Shown here: positions 28,605 to 38,457 of the stretch, one piece after another
Numbering within the stretch: position 1 is the stretch's first letter
How the letters are laid out: the number at the start of each line of letters is the position of its first letter
From: Promethearchaeota archaeon
Lineage (GTDB): Archaea > Asgardarchaeota > Lokiarchaeia > Sigyniarchaeales > SOKP01
Direction of reading: 5' to 3'
Assembly: GCA_019058445.1 (NCBI GenBank)
Contig: JAHPZA010000003.1
Span: 513,516 to 577,515 of the forward strand
DNA: 64,000 nt
Notes under the pieces: model-generated
What the model was told of the DNA's origin: nothing
What the model saw: the letters and a program-made list of their open reading frames with translations, nothing else
Databases searched by the model: none
Translations under genes and position numbers: made by a program

Positions 28605-30017
28605 ATGATGAGTGAAGAAAATGAGACTGATTTTTCAGAATGGGAGCAAGCATCCACAAAGAAAATGTTATCCTTTTCCTTTGGATATCTTCTTGTATTT
28701 TTTATGGGAGGTCAATTTAATGTTTACGTATTTTATTATTACGAAGTAGAGATTGGCTTACCTGTTGTGATGCTGGGATTTGCTTTTATTATATTTGCGG
28801 TTTGGAACATGATCAATGATCCTCTTGTAGGATTTTTAACCGATAAGCCTTTTAAATGGACCAAAAAATGGGGAATGAGATTTCCCTGGATGGTCTTGGG
28901 TGTAATACCATATATTATCTGCTGGTATTTTCTTTTCGCAGCTCCCGAGGCTTTAGTTGAAAATTCTGATCCATGGCCCATTTTTTGGTATTTTGTGATT
29001 ATGGCATGTCTGTTAGACACTTTTTATTCCCTTTTTACAACTCACATAAATGCTGCATTTACAACCCATTTCCGCACCGATGCAGAACGCAGAAAAGCTC
29101 AGTTAATAAACAATACCATCCCACAGGTTTTGCAGCTTTTTATAGGTTTTACAGTACCCCTCATTTATATCTATGGTAATAGGAATTCAATGATTCTTGC
29201 ACAAACTATAGTAGTTTTACTAATGTTTGTTGCCATGCTTATTATGATCCCTGGTGTACGCGAGTCAAATGAATTAAAAGAGCGCTTTCTTCGGGGTTAT
29301 GAGAAACAAAAGAGAGATCCTTATTTTAAGTCATTAAAATTAGCTTTTGGTCGTAGGAATTTTACGTCAACTCTTATAGTATATATGTTATTGTCATTCG
29401 GAGCAATTATTTACGCTGCATCAGGGGTTTACTTCTTTAAAGATATTTTAGGAATCCCATATTCATACGCTATATTCACTGGTTTAGCGGGTTTTGTAGG
29501 TTTTGTAGGTTCTGTACCTTTCTGGGTTTGGATGTGTAAAAAGATAGGACATGGAAATGTAATGAAATTAAGCCTTTTTTTAATAACTCTTGTATATCTG
29601 CCTGTGTTGTGGATGACAACTTTAATTGAAGCTATAATATACGGTTTTTTCGGCGGAATAGCGAGTGCGGCCTTCTGGACGCCACTTGGGCCGGTCACAG
29701 CAGATGTTTATGATGAATCTACTATATCGACGGGAAAACACCAAGAAGCGATGTATGAGGGAATTAGAACTCTTTTTAATCGTCTTGGTTTTGTCTTTGT
29801 AGGAATAGTACTTCCAATAGTTCATATTTCTACAGGATACAACCCTGATCCTCATGGTACACAAACTCCACTAGCTATATGGGGAATACGCATTCATATG
29901 GGATTAATTCCAAGTCTTTTAGCGTTAATATCATTTGTAGTTATGATAAAATGGTACGATTTAGCAGGAGAAAAACAAAAGGCACTCAAAATAAGGTTAA
30001 AAGAAATGAATCTCTGA
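28605..30017 (+). CDS. GPH-family MFS symporter, tandem paralogue D
   Basis: A 470-residue 12-TM protein with two adjacent ATGs at the start (28605, 28608). Marks are DFSEWEQASTKKM, NMINDPLVGFLTDKPFKW, RTDAERRKAQ, ADVYDESTISTGKHQEAMYEG and YNPDPHGTQ. The ISTGKHQEAMY segment is shared with the downstream paralogue and, in altered form (VTTGRNQEEIL), with the remnant at 27926. These three therefore form a rightward subgroup distinct from A-C. Presumed function is solute:cation symport. Confidence 0.88.
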   Translation: MMSEENETDFSEWEQASTKKMLSFSFGYLLVFFMGGQFNVYVFYYYEVEIGLPVVMLGFAFIIFAVWNMINDPLVGFLTDKPFKWTKKWGMRFPWMVLGVIPYIICWYFLFAAPEALVENSDPWPIFWYFVIMACLLDTFYSLFTTHINAAFTTHFRTDAERRKAQLINNTIPQVLQLFIGFTVPLIYIYGNRNSMILAQTIVVLLMFVAMLIMIPGVRESNELKERFLRGYEKQKRDPYFKSLKLAFGRRNFTSTLIVYMLLSFGAIIYAASGVYFFKDILGIPYSYAIFTGLAGFVGFVGSVPFWVWMCKKIGHGNVMKLSLFLITLVYLPVLWMTTLIEAIIYGFFGGIASAAFWTPLGPVTADVYDESTISTGKHQEAMYEGIRTLFNRLGFVFVGIVLPIVHISTGYNPDPHGTQTPLAIWGIRIHMGLIPSLLALISFVVMIKWYDLAGEKQKALKIRLKEMNL

Positions 30018-30030
30018 AAAATCTAATACT

Positions 30031-30058
30031 AAAAAAAAATTTTATTTTCTTTTTTCTT
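30031..30058 (+). terminator. T-tract terminator after paralogue D
   Basis: A run of nine A then T-rich stretches (TTTTATTTTCTTTTTTC-like) begins 14 bases after the stop codon. It could terminate paralogue D before paralogue E, which has its own 200-base upstream region. Confidence 0.4.
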
Positions 30059-30215
30059 AATAATTGAATGTTATTCTATTAAAATTGATTTAGTACTATA
30101 AACGGTTATAGGGAGCTTTTAAATATTAGTATAACTCAATTAATATATTAATTCTCAAATTACTAATTTGTAAAAGAGACATAAAAAAAAATAATAGAAT
30201 GAAGGTGAAATTCTA

Positions 30216-31625
30216 ATGAATGAAGAATCTGAAATGGATTTATCAGAATGGGAGCTGGCTTCTACAGAAAAAATGATTTCCTATTCTTTTGGATTTCTCC
30301 TCGTATATTTTATGGCAAGTCAATTTAACACATATGTGTTTTATTATTATGAAGTAGAAATAGGTATACCTGTTGTAATGTTGGGATTTGCTTTCATTAT
30401 TTTCGCGGTTTGGAATATGATAAACGACCCGCTTTTAGGCTATCTTACTGATCGCCCTTTTAAGTGGTCCCAAAGATGGGGTTATAGAGCACCTTGGATG
30501 GTAATTGGAGCTATTCCTTATTTAATATGCTGGTGGTTTTTATTCGCAGCTCCCGAGGCTTTGATTAATTTATCAGATCCCTGGCCAATTTTTTGGTATT
30601 TTGTAATAATGGCATGTCTATTTGACACATTTTACTCATTATTTAGCATCCATCTTAGTGCAGGTTATATTATCCATTTCCGTACTGATGCTGAACGCAG
30701 GAGAGCAAGTGCGATTAATGCAACAATTCCACTAATATTGGCTCTCTTTATAAGCTTTATAGTTCCTATAATTTATATTTACGGAATGAGAGACACTATG
30801 ATGTTAGCGCAAACAATGGTAGTTTTATTGTTAGCCATTTGTGTTCTTATTTTATTACCTAGTATACGAGAATCAGATGAAGTGAAGGAGCGTTTTCTCC
30901 GAGGGTATAATAATACGGAACGAGATTCTTTCTTTAAATCAATGAAATCAGCTTTTAAACGGAATAATTTTCGTAGCACTATGCTGATTGTGCTGCTTGC
31001 GACTTTAGGAAGTACATTATACTATGCCTCTGGGGTTTACTTTATGAAGGATATCTTAAGATTACCACTTTCTTACGCAATATTTACAAGTTTAGCAGGC
31101 TTTATAGGATTGATTATATTTATACCATTCTGGTCTAATGTTAGCAAAAAATATGGCCATGCAACAACCTTTAAATTAAGTCTTCTTTTAATAACCCTTC
31201 TTTATCTTCCATTTTTATGGATTACGACAATATGGGAGGCAATAATTTTTAATTTTATAGGAGGCTTTATTGTGGGAGCTTATTATATTTCTCTAGGACC
31301 TGTTGTAGCAGATGTGTATGATGAATGTACAATTTCAACCGGAAAACATCAAGAAGCTATGTATGCCGGAATCCAAACATTTTTTATACGTATTGCAATT
31401 ATCGTTCAAGCAATTATTTTTGTAATGGTTCATCTTGCCACAGGATATAATCCAGATCCGCAAGTAAAGCAAACTAATTTAGCCATTTGGGGAATTAGGA
31501 TTCATATGGCATTGCTTCCATCTCTCTGCTCTTTTATGGCTTTTCTTATTATGCTGAAATTTTATGATTTAATAGGAGAGAAACAAAAAGCGATTAAACG
31601 CCAGTTAATGCAAATGAAACTTTAA
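30216..31625 (+). CDS. GPH-family MFS symporter, tandem paralogue E
   Basis: A 469-residue 12-TM protein, close to paralogue D. Marks are DLSEWELASTEKM, NMINDPLLGYLTDRPFKW, RTDAERRRAS, ADVYDECTISTGKHQEAMYAG and YNPDPQVKQ. A GGTG ribosome-binding site lies 8 bases before the ATG. D and E share long stretches such as LLGFAFIIFAVWNMINDP-type sequence and DPWPIFWYFVIMACL, so they are a recent duplication. The function is presumed sugar or glycoside import. Confidence 0.88.
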   Translation: MNEESEMDLSEWELASTEKMISYSFGFLLVYFMASQFNTYVFYYYEVEIGIPVVMLGFAFIIFAVWNMINDPLLGYLTDRPFKWSQRWGYRAPWMVIGAIPYLICWWFLFAAPEALINLSDPWPIFWYFVIMACLFDTFYSLFSIHLSAGYIIHFRTDAERRRASAINATIPLILALFISFIVPIIYIYGMRDTMMLAQTMVVLLLAICVLILLPSIRESDEVKERFLRGYNNTERDSFFKSMKSAFKRNNFRSTMLIVLLATLGSTLYYASGVYFMKDILRLPLSYAIFTSLAGFIGLIIFIPFWSNVSKKYGHATTFKLSLLLITLLYLPFLWITTIWEAIIFNFIGGFIVGAYYISLGPVVADVYDECTISTGKHQEAMYAGIQTFFIRIAIIVQAIIFVMVHLATGYNPDPQVKQTNLAIWGIRIHMALLPSLCSFMAFLIMLKFYDLIGEKQKAIKRQLMQMKL

Positions 31626-31734
31626 ATAATAGATGATTTTTATCGATACTTTATCTTTTTTTATTAGAAATCTGGGTTGCCAACAATAATACTCAGATAA
31701 ACATTTTTATTATAATTTAAATTGAATATAATCA

Positions 31735-32511
31735 ATGAGAATAATTGACTCGCATACCCATTTATTTAATCATCCTAATTATTTAGACAATTTAATCCAA
31801 ACAATGGATGATTGTGGAATAGAAAAATGTTGCATTAGTGGACTTGGCAAACTCTTCATGTGTGTAGATAATGGAGGATTACAAGCTGCTATTGATAAAT
31901 ATCCTAATAAATTGATCGGCGCATTTTATATTCGTCCAGGAAAGAATGAACCTAAAGATATTAAAGAAGCATATGAAAGTGGATTTAAAATGCTCAAAGT
32001 TACCCTCCCACACAAAGCTTATGATGATCCCTCATATTTTCCTCTTTGGGAAAAGGCACAGGAATTAAAAATGCCTATTTTGTTTCATACGGGAGTAGTA
32101 ACAACCTTAAAAAAAGCTCCCGAAGAAAGAATATCCTCATGGTTTATGCATCCTATGCGAATTGAGCCAATTGCCAATGCATTCCCTGATCTAAACATGA
32201 TTATCGCTCATTTAGGAGTCCATTGGAATGATGATGCTGCCGAAGTAATTCGAATGAAGCCAAATGTATATGCCGACTTATCGGGAGCTCCAACTGGATG
32301 GCGCGTAAGGGTTGATAGAATTGGAATAACACACTGGTTATGGTGGCCAGGAGCATTTAAAAAAGTAGTATTTGGTTCAGATGTCATATTTAATCAGATT
32401 CCTCAAATTCTTGCCGAAGATAAAGCTCGATTGAATAAATACAACGTTGATCAAAAAACCCGCGAACTAATATTTGCTAAAAATATACTAAAGATATTGG
32501 GAGAGAAATAA
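31735..32511 (+). CDS. Amidohydrolase_2 / ACMSD-type TIM-barrel metal hydrolase
   Basis: A 258-residue protein. Metal-binding marks are DSHTH (residues 4-8), LFHTG near 118-121, IIAHLGVHW and FGSDV near residue 222. This is the layout of amidohydrolase family 2 (PF04909), which includes ACMSD decarboxylases and lactone hydrolases such as LigI. It ends 2 bases before the NagB-like gene, so the two are surely co-transcribed. Acting with a NagB/6-phosphogluconolactonase-fold protein, a sugar-lactone hydrolase is plausible but unproven. It is not related to NagA-type deacetylases. Confidence 0.8.
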   Translation: MRIIDSHTHLFNHPNYLDNLIQTMDDCGIEKCCISGLGKLFMCVDNGGLQAAIDKYPNKLIGAFYIRPGKNEPKDIKEAYESGFKMLKVTLPHKAYDDPSYFPLWEKAQELKMPILFHTGVVTTLKKAPEERISSWFMHPMRIEPIANAFPDLNMIIAHLGVHWNDDAAEVIRMKPNVYADLSGAPTGWRVRVDRIGITHWLWWPGAFKKVVFGSDVIFNQIPQILAEDKARLNKYNVDQKTRELIFAKNILKILGEK

Positions 32512-32513
32512 GT

Positions 32514-33362
32514 ATGCTCAATAGGAAAAAAGAAGTTCATGAATTAATGCAATTAACTCCTACACAGGTAGTAGATAGAGCTGGTGATCATTTAATTGTC
32601 TGCGAGAATTTGGATGATCTTCACCATCATTTTGCTGAGAGTATCGCCTCAGAGATACGTAATAATAACGCTAAAAATATACCCACAAGATTGATTTTAC
32701 CAGTAGGGCCGATTGGTCAATATCCAATCTTAGCTGAGATAATTAATAAAGAACGCTTATCCCTCAAATATATTTGGATATTTTTCATGGATGAGTACTG
32801 TGACGAGAAAGGTAAGGCACTTAAGGTTGATCACCCGCTAAGCTTTAAACGGATCGCTGAAGAAAAGTTCTTAAGTCTAATAGGACAGGAGTATTTTCAG
32901 GTTTTTAAGAGAATTTTTATCCCCAATGAATCAAATTTAAAAGAATTATCAGAAAAAATCGAAGAAATTGGCGGCATCGATGTTTGTTTTGGAGGAATTG
33001 GAATTCATGGACATGTAGCATTTAATGAACCTGAATCTGGAATTTCTAATACTGATTTTAGAAAAGTTCAACTCAATAATTTTACAATTACCATTAATTC
33101 AATTCGAGCTCAAATTGGCGGCAATTTAGAGAATTTTCCAAAATGGGCATTTACAATTGGAATGAAACAAATATTAAATGCCCGAAAAATAAGATTGTAT
33201 TGTCGAAATGGAACACCATATGATTGGGCGAATACCATCTTAAGAATTGCATTATTTGGAGAACCAGGAGATGATTATCCAGTTACTCATATTAGAAATC
33301 ACCCCGATTATATGATTATTACTGATAATGATACATTAAACACTCCAAAAGTTAAATTGTAG
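32514..33362 (+). CDS. NagB-like (glucosamine-6-phosphate deaminase fold) protein with altered active site
   Basis: A 282-residue member of the NagB/RpiA/6-phosphogluconolactonase superfamily. FFMDEY (Asp93, Glu94) matches the NagB proton-transfer Asp72 motif, and GIGIHGHVAFNEP matches GVGVDGHIAFNEP. The NagB Asp141 is His165 here, while His143 (His167) and Glu148 (Glu172) are kept. Loss of Asp141 suggests that the reaction is not standard GlcN-6-P deamination. The ring-opening and isomerisation chemistry may have changed. It is translationally close to the amidohydrolase upstream. Confidence 0.8.
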   Translation: MLNRKKEVHELMQLTPTQVVDRAGDHLIVCENLDDLHHHFAESIASEIRNNNAKNIPTRLILPVGPIGQYPILAEIINKERLSLKYIWIFFMDEYCDEKGKALKVDHPLSFKRIAEEKFLSLIGQEYFQVFKRIFIPNESNLKELSEKIEEIGGIDVCFGGIGIHGHVAFNEPESGISNTDFRKVQLNNFTITINSIRAQIGGNLENFPKWAFTIGMKQILNARKIRLYCRNGTPYDWANTILRIALFGEPGDDYPVTHIRNHPDYMIITDNDTLNTPKVKL

Positions 33363-33670
33363 AATTATTTATATTTTGATCATATAAATAAAAACAATGT
33401 CTTTAGTACTCTTTAAAATTTAATATGATCAGATTCTCTCATAAGGAAAATTAAATAGAATAATTTGGAAATTTAAATAAAACTTTTTTCTTTTTTTTAC
33501 TTTATTAAAGAAAAATATCTAAATTGAATATATCAATAGCTTATAAACTTCATTAAATATATAATAGGATATTTTTATATATTATTCAATTTCAAAAGAA
33601 AATTAATACAAAATTATTTTTATTGAATTATAATATTTCTTGAAATTAATGGAAATTTTAGGGTTTATTA
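33363..33670 (+). other. Intergenic region with no recognisable gene
   Basis: About 308 bases of very A/T-rich sequence between the NagB-like gene and the next hypothetical gene. Both strands carry frequent stops. Several TATA-like stretches (near 33540-33590) could serve as the promoter of the downstream gene. I see no RNA gene or repeat. Confidence 0.5.
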
Positions 33671-34534
33671 ATGGTTAATGTTCAAATTATATGCCCAGTC
33701 TGTAAAAAAAAAGGAAATATTGAAGTATCTGAGGATTCTATGAAAGAATTTTCAAGAGGAATTTTAGCCATTAATATTGCAGAAAAAACCATTTGTAAAG
33801 ACAGTTTTGTTGCTTATTTAGACAAAAATCTTAAGGTTCGAGATTATTTTATCGTTGATTTTAAACTTGAACTTCCCGATTTTATTTCTGAAAAAGATAA
33901 GAAACTAGAATCGGAAAAAAAATTCATTGTTGAAAAAATTCTAGATTTAGATCTGATAAAATATAATATGTCCCCAAACCTTTTAGCCTATACATTAAAA
34001 GTTATTCTTCTGGGAAAGAAATTTTTATTAATCTTAGACGATCAACAGTCCTTTCTCATTGACCATCTGATAAATTTTTATAAATATATCACTCAAAACT
34101 CTTTTAAATATGAGCTAAATATAATTTTACAAAAAGAATATAATGATAAAAAAAAGAATTATAAAGATTACATAGTTTTTGATAATAAAGAGATAATTTA
34201 TGATAGAGATAAATTTTTAAATCCCAAAAAGATCGCAGTGGAAAAGAGAATTATTCAAAAGTTTATTGCTGAAACTGACCAAAATTTAAGTCTCTTAATA
34301 ATTAAAAACGATATCCAAAAAGCTTTTGATTTGTCTAAATTTGTTACTGATTATCTCAATAAAGTCGAGTCGATAAAGAAAATAGATATTACAGAAATTT
34401 ATAAGGATTTACAAGAGCAATTTCATACAAATATATCTTCGATTTATTTAAGTTTTTTACTTGAAATCGTTGAAAACTATCATAAGGTTGAGATCCCCGG
34501 AAGTTTAAAAAGACTATTAAAAATTATTTTCTAA
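33671..34534 (+). CDS. Hypothetical protein with N-terminal CxxC motif
   Basis: A 287-residue soluble, Lys/Ile/Asp-rich protein. The N-terminus holds CPVC (Cys8, Cys11) and a later Cys42 in EKTICKDSF, followed by VAYLDKNLKVRDYFIVDFKLELPD. The pattern suggests a small incomplete zinc-binding module followed by a domain rich in alternating helix and strand (LLAYTLKVILLGKKFLLILDD). I recall similar N-termini in Asgard hypothetical proteins, but I cannot name a family. There are no membrane segments. It stands alone. Confidence 0.55.
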   Translation: MVNVQIICPVCKKKGNIEVSEDSMKEFSRGILAINIAEKTICKDSFVAYLDKNLKVRDYFIVDFKLELPDFISEKDKKLESEKKFIVEKILDLDLIKYNMSPNLLAYTLKVILLGKKFLLILDDQQSFLIDHLINFYKYITQNSFKYELNIILQKEYNDKKKNYKDYIVFDNKEIIYDRDKFLNPKKIAVEKRIIQKFIAETDQNLSLLIIKNDIQKAFDLSKFVTDYLNKVESIKKIDITEIYKDLQEQFHTNISSIYLSFLLEIVENYHKVEIPGSLKRLLKIIF

Positions 34535-34628
34535 CATGATTTTATCTTGGTTTTTTACTTGTAAAGTATATTTAGTTAATCTTTTTTTATAAAAAATTTA
34601 TAATTTGAAAGAAAAAAAAATTTAGGAG

Positions 34629-35357
34629 CTATGTTTTTAAACTGAATTTAGTAACACCATAAGTAAACATAATTAATCCAGTAATCTTGAAAATAAATAA
34701 CAAGAAATACATTGTTATCTGAATCTCCGAACCATATAATGCTCTTAAAGGAATTAGAACAGGTTCAATTACTAAATTGGAACCTATTGCATAAATTATT
34801 ATTCCAAATGCTATAAGAAAAGACGATTTTCGCAACCCAGGTATCTTAATCCCTGTGTAGAAAAAAATTAGAGGTACAATTATCGCAACAATATTTCCAA
34901 AAATACCAATTACTCCAAGCATTTCAAAATCTTCTGCAGTATTCACAGGATAAAAAAATTGAATAGAAGTAGCAATAATCATCAACCAAGCTAATAATCC
35001 TTTAAGTTTAAAGTTCAATATCTCTTTATCTATTGAATATAAAATAACAACAAAGCCAATACTAGAAGAAAGAGCGGCAAATTTCCATACGATTATATTT
35101 GGATATAAATGGGCTTTTGATGTATCGAATTGCGTTAAATAAAAATCAAAAATAGCATATAATAATCGAGAAATGAATAGACAAAACATGAGTATGCAAA
35201 TGCTTACTAAGAAATCAAAATTTAGAGTTCCCGTTTCTTTTTTTCTAATTCTTACCTTATTCAAGAGATATAATGTTAAAAATAACTTAACTATTAAGAT
35301 TATAATAGTTAAAATTAAAAAAAGATTAAATTCGAAAGTATTTGGTGAAATTATCAT
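34629..35357 (-). CDS. Seven-transmembrane hypothetical protein
   Basis: A 242-residue protein with seven hydrophobic segments (for example FNLFLILTIIILIVKLFL, FLVSICILMFCLFISRLL and QITMYFLLFIFKITGLIMF). Cytosolic loops are short and basic (NKVRIRKKET). There are no conserved Lys in segment 7 or other rhodopsin hallmarks, so it is not a rhodopsin. A sensor or small permease is possible; no function is claimed. It is convergent with the preceding hypothetical gene. Confidence 0.6.
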   Translation of the reverse strand: MIISPNTFEFNLFLILTIIILIVKLFLTLYLLNKVRIRKKETGTLNFDFLVSICILMFCLFISRLLYAIFDFYLTQFDTSKAHLYPNIIVWKFAALSSSIGFVVILYSIDKEILNFKLKGLLAWLMIIATSIQFFYPVNTAEDFEMLGVIGIFGNIVAIIVPLIFFYTGIKIPGLRKSSFLIAFGIIIYAIGSNLVIEPVLIPLRALYGSEIQITMYFLLFIFKITGLIMFTYGVTKFSLKT

Positions 35358-35558
35358 AAATACTGAGTTATAATAGGTATATTTAAATATTTCTTATTAC
35401 CAATAATGAAAATTAGAATTATATTGTTATTTTGATCGTCATATTTCTTAAATTATCTTTTTATTTTGTTCATTTGAAAATTTTATTAAAGATATGAAGT
35501 ATAAATCCAATGTTCAAATAAAGGAATTCTTAATTCCTATATATTAAGAATAGGAAGA

Positions 35559-35800
35559 TTATTTATTTGCTTTACATATCGCTACAGCTACATTTGAATC
35601 TGCACATCCATAATAAAGTAACCATTAATCTTTGAAATATATTATTCCTCCAATAATAACCGTTCCTTCAGTGTATTGTCTAATTATTTCGTAAGGTTCC
35701 TCTAGGTTGAAAAATGCTTTTACAGTTCTAGCAATAAGTTGGGTAGGATCCTTTTTATTAAATAAAGCTTGTCAAACGCTATGAGAACAATCTTTTTTTA
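35559..35800 (-). pseudogene. Relic of a GH130 mannoside phosphorylase (C-terminus)
   Basis: Translation on the minus strand shows QALFNKKDPTQLIART, then NLEEPYEIIRQYTEGTVIIGG, an in-frame TAA at 35625-35627, then WLLYYGCADSNVAVAICK and a final stop at 35559. The order DP..IAR, EEPYE and LYYG.AD..VA is the C-terminal signature of GH130 beta-mannoside phosphorylases and hydrolases. A TGA just upstream of QALF and the TAA within show decay. It lies directly downstream of the GH2 beta-mannosidase gene on the same strand, which suggests a former mannan or N-glycan-core operon. Confidence 0.7.
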
Positions 35801-35818
35801 TTTTTATAAGGTTTATAC

Positions 35819-38431
35819 TTATTTTTTTAATAAATCATATAATGAACCTATTCTAATTGAATCTTTAATATTTTGATCTGTGAATTCAGTATTGGAATCT
35901 AATGGATTGAATTCATTCAGTATAATAATGCGCGATTCATTTGGTTCCATTGAGAAAAAATTATCCGAAGCAATAAAATCAAACTTATCAGAATCTATAA
36001 AAACATAGAGAGCAATACCCTTACTTTTGATAATAAAGTTAAAAGTGTTAATCTCGTTGGAAGCTCTTTCGCATGCAAAACTCAACCCAGGATCGCTAAT
36101 CTTGAAATGTTTTGGTGAATCAAACAACCGAAATCCGTGGTAAATTATTTCATTTCCTTTTAGCTTATCCCTTAATTTATAGAAAATGATATTTTGTTGC
36201 ATTTTTTCCTTTTCTTGATTAATATCACTTACATCTATAGTTTCACATTTCAATGAAAAACAGGGAGATATTTTTGTCTCATAAAATCCCTTCTTAAGGA
36301 TTTTACCTTCTGAATCCAGAATTTTCCATTCAAAATTTACTTCCTTTGGGATTGCCAAGTCATTTGTAATCCAAAATTCTACATTTTGTATATCTTCTTT
36401 TACACTAGGAAATAAAGGTTGGTAAAAACGTTTAGCATAATAATGCAGTGCCTTCCAGCGGCTAAAATAATCAATAGAACTCCAACTTGCTACAGGCCAA
36501 CAATCATTTAATTGCCAGTATAGTGATCCCATACAATGAAAATCATTTCGATTCCGGCGCCAGTGTTCTACTCCATATTCAATTGCTTCTGCTTGAGTAA
36601 TTTGAGATAATATTACTTGTTGCTCAAATTTCTTAGGAATTGTAAATCTTCTTCTCATATATCTCATTATTTTTTTATTACCGGCAGAGTTTTTTTGGTG
36701 GTTTTTCATAATAGGAGAGAAGAAATCAAATTGTTCGGGTGGACAGAAAGTTCTTATTGTTTTTATTGAAGGAAAAGATTCAAATCCATATTCGGACATA
36801 AAGCGTGAATTAAATTTTCTATATTCACTAAAAGGAGCACCACCATGCCAAACATTCCAGAAATGTGAATCACCTTTATCAGGGGAATTTGGGTCCATAT
36901 ATTTCTTTTGACTGCTAAAACCAACACTTGAGGGTGAACTTGGCCAATATGAACGGGTTGAGTCATATTTAGCTATTAAATCCGGAAAACTTTTCTCAAA
37001 CATATTTACATAACTGGATTTTAACTCTTGTATTGTATCTGAGTCATCGATTTTCGATATCGCGAGTAATAACTTCCATAAATATTCAATCTCATTGTTT
37101 CCACACCATAGAGCAAGACTTGGATGATTTCTTAACCGTTTAATATTTTCTATTAGTTCTTTCTTCACTTCTTCACTAAATTTTTGATATTTTGGATATA
37201 TAGCACAGGCAAAAGGAAAGTCCTGCCACACTAATAAACCAATATTGTCACAAATTTCATAGAAAAGATCAGATTCATATATACCCCCTCCCCAAATTCT
37301 TATTATATTCATGTTTGCTCGTTTAGCTTGATTTAAGGTTTTTTCGTAGAGCCCTAATTTTTTCCCTCTTAGGATAAAATTATCAATCGGAATCCAATTA
37401 GCCCCTTTTGCAAAGATAGGTACTCCGTTTAACAGAAAGTAAAATGTTTCACCCCATTTATCAGAATTTCTTATGAGACGAATATCTCTAATCCCTATTT
37501 TTTGAGTAAATGTATCAATTATATTATCTTTTTCAAGAGAAACTGACAATTCATAAAGATTAGGTTCACCAAGATCATGAGTCCACCAAAAGTGAGGATT
37601 GTCAATATTTAGTTCAATATATTGATTTTTAGATTTAAGCATTGTGTTCTTTGATATTTTATTACCATCAGGAGCAGTCAAATTAATCTTTATGCTATAA
37701 GTGAGATCTTCAAGATCATCTTTATCAGCATCAAATTCAAAATTTACTCGTAAATTGACCGAATTTACCTTTATTGTAGAAATCTCTTCGGGATTTGTAA
37801 TTTTTAATGGGTCCTTATTATATTTGAATGTTTGAACAGTATAAATTGAATTAATTTTTACACTATCATAACCAATTAGTTCTATTGGATAAATTGAGAT
37901 GTCTGGTAATTGAGGTCCCCAATCCCAGCCAAAAGAATATTGTGCTTTTCGAATATATGGTACCCCTGGAAGTGCCTCCATACCCGTAGTTAATTTTATT
38001 CCATGTTTTTTTATATCCTCAAGAGCTTTTATAGTCGGACTTTCTATTATTATTTTTAAGCGATTAGAAACTGTTTTTAATTTAGATTTAACCTCAAAAT
38101 CATAAGTAAGGAACATATTATCTGTAGTCCCGAGTAACTCATCGTTTAGATATACTTCTGAGAACGTATCTATCCCTTGGAAGCGAAGAATAATTTTAGA
38201 ATGCTCTAAGAAATCGGGATTTACATCAAATTGAGTTTGATAAATCCAATTTGAATTATAAACCCATGACATTTTGTGCTCATTTTCGCCATAAAATGGA
38301 TCTTCAGTAACCATATTTTCTATTAATGCTTCGAAGACAGAACCAGGTACTTCTGCATCAATATTAATTGATTTTTCTTCATTTTGTAATTTCCATATGC
38401 CATTTAAAGTGATTTTTTCAACTTTTTTCAT
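35819..38431 (-). CDS. GH2 beta-mannosidase
   Basis: An 870-residue GH2 protein from ATG 38431 (a TTG four codons upstream is the alternative). The layout is the sugar-binding jelly roll (WVYNSNWIYQTQF, LRFQGIDTFSEVYLN), the Ig-like domain and the TIM barrel. The acid/base Glu is in LWCGNNE (about residue 447) and the nucleophile in FMSEYGFESFPS (about 547). KGANWIPIDNF and VWQDFPFACA are typical of beta-mannosidase rather than beta-galactosidase. No signal peptide is present, so it would act on imported beta-mannosides. It lies 27 bases downstream of an MBL gene in the same direction and next to the GH130 relic. Confidence 0.9.
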   Translation of the reverse strand: MKKVEKITLNGIWKLQNEEKSINIDAEVPGSVFEALIENMVTEDPFYGENEHKMSWVYNSNWIYQTQFDVNPDFLEHSKIILRFQGIDTFSEVYLNDELLGTTDNMFLTYDFEVKSKLKTVSNRLKIIIESPTIKALEDIKKHGIKLTTGMEALPGVPYIRKAQYSFGWDWGPQLPDISIYPIELIGYDSVKINSIYTVQTFKYNKDPLKITNPEEISTIKVNSVNLRVNFEFDADKDDLEDLTYSIKINLTAPDGNKISKNTMLKSKNQYIELNIDNPHFWWTHDLGEPNLYELSVSLEKDNIIDTFTQKIGIRDIRLIRNSDKWGETFYFLLNGVPIFAKGANWIPIDNFILRGKKLGLYEKTLNQAKRANMNIIRIWGGGIYESDLFYEICDNIGLLVWQDFPFACAIYPKYQKFSEEVKKELIENIKRLRNHPSLALWCGNNEIEYLWKLLLAISKIDDSDTIQELKSSYVNMFEKSFPDLIAKYDSTRSYWPSSPSSVGFSSQKKYMDPNSPDKGDSHFWNVWHGGAPFSEYRKFNSRFMSEYGFESFPSIKTIRTFCPPEQFDFFSPIMKNHQKNSAGNKKIMRYMRRRFTIPKKFEQQVILSQITQAEAIEYGVEHWRRNRNDFHCMGSLYWQLNDCWPVASWSSIDYFSRWKALHYYAKRFYQPLFPSVKEDIQNVEFWITNDLAIPKEVNFEWKILDSEGKILKKGFYETKISPCFSLKCETIDVSDINQEKEKMQQNIIFYKLRDKLKGNEIIYHGFRLFDSPKHFKISDPGLSFACERASNEINTFNFIIKSKGIALYVFIDSDKFDFIASDNFFSMEPNESRIIILNEFNPLDSNTEFTDQNIKDSIRIGSLYDLLKK

Positions 38432-38457
38432 AATAATCAGCAAAACTTATTAAAGAA

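Noticed and set aside
31735..33362. N-acetylglucosamine operon (NagA/NagB)
   Set aside because: The amidohydrolase is of the ACMSD type, not NagA, and the NagB-like protein has a changed catalytic Asp.
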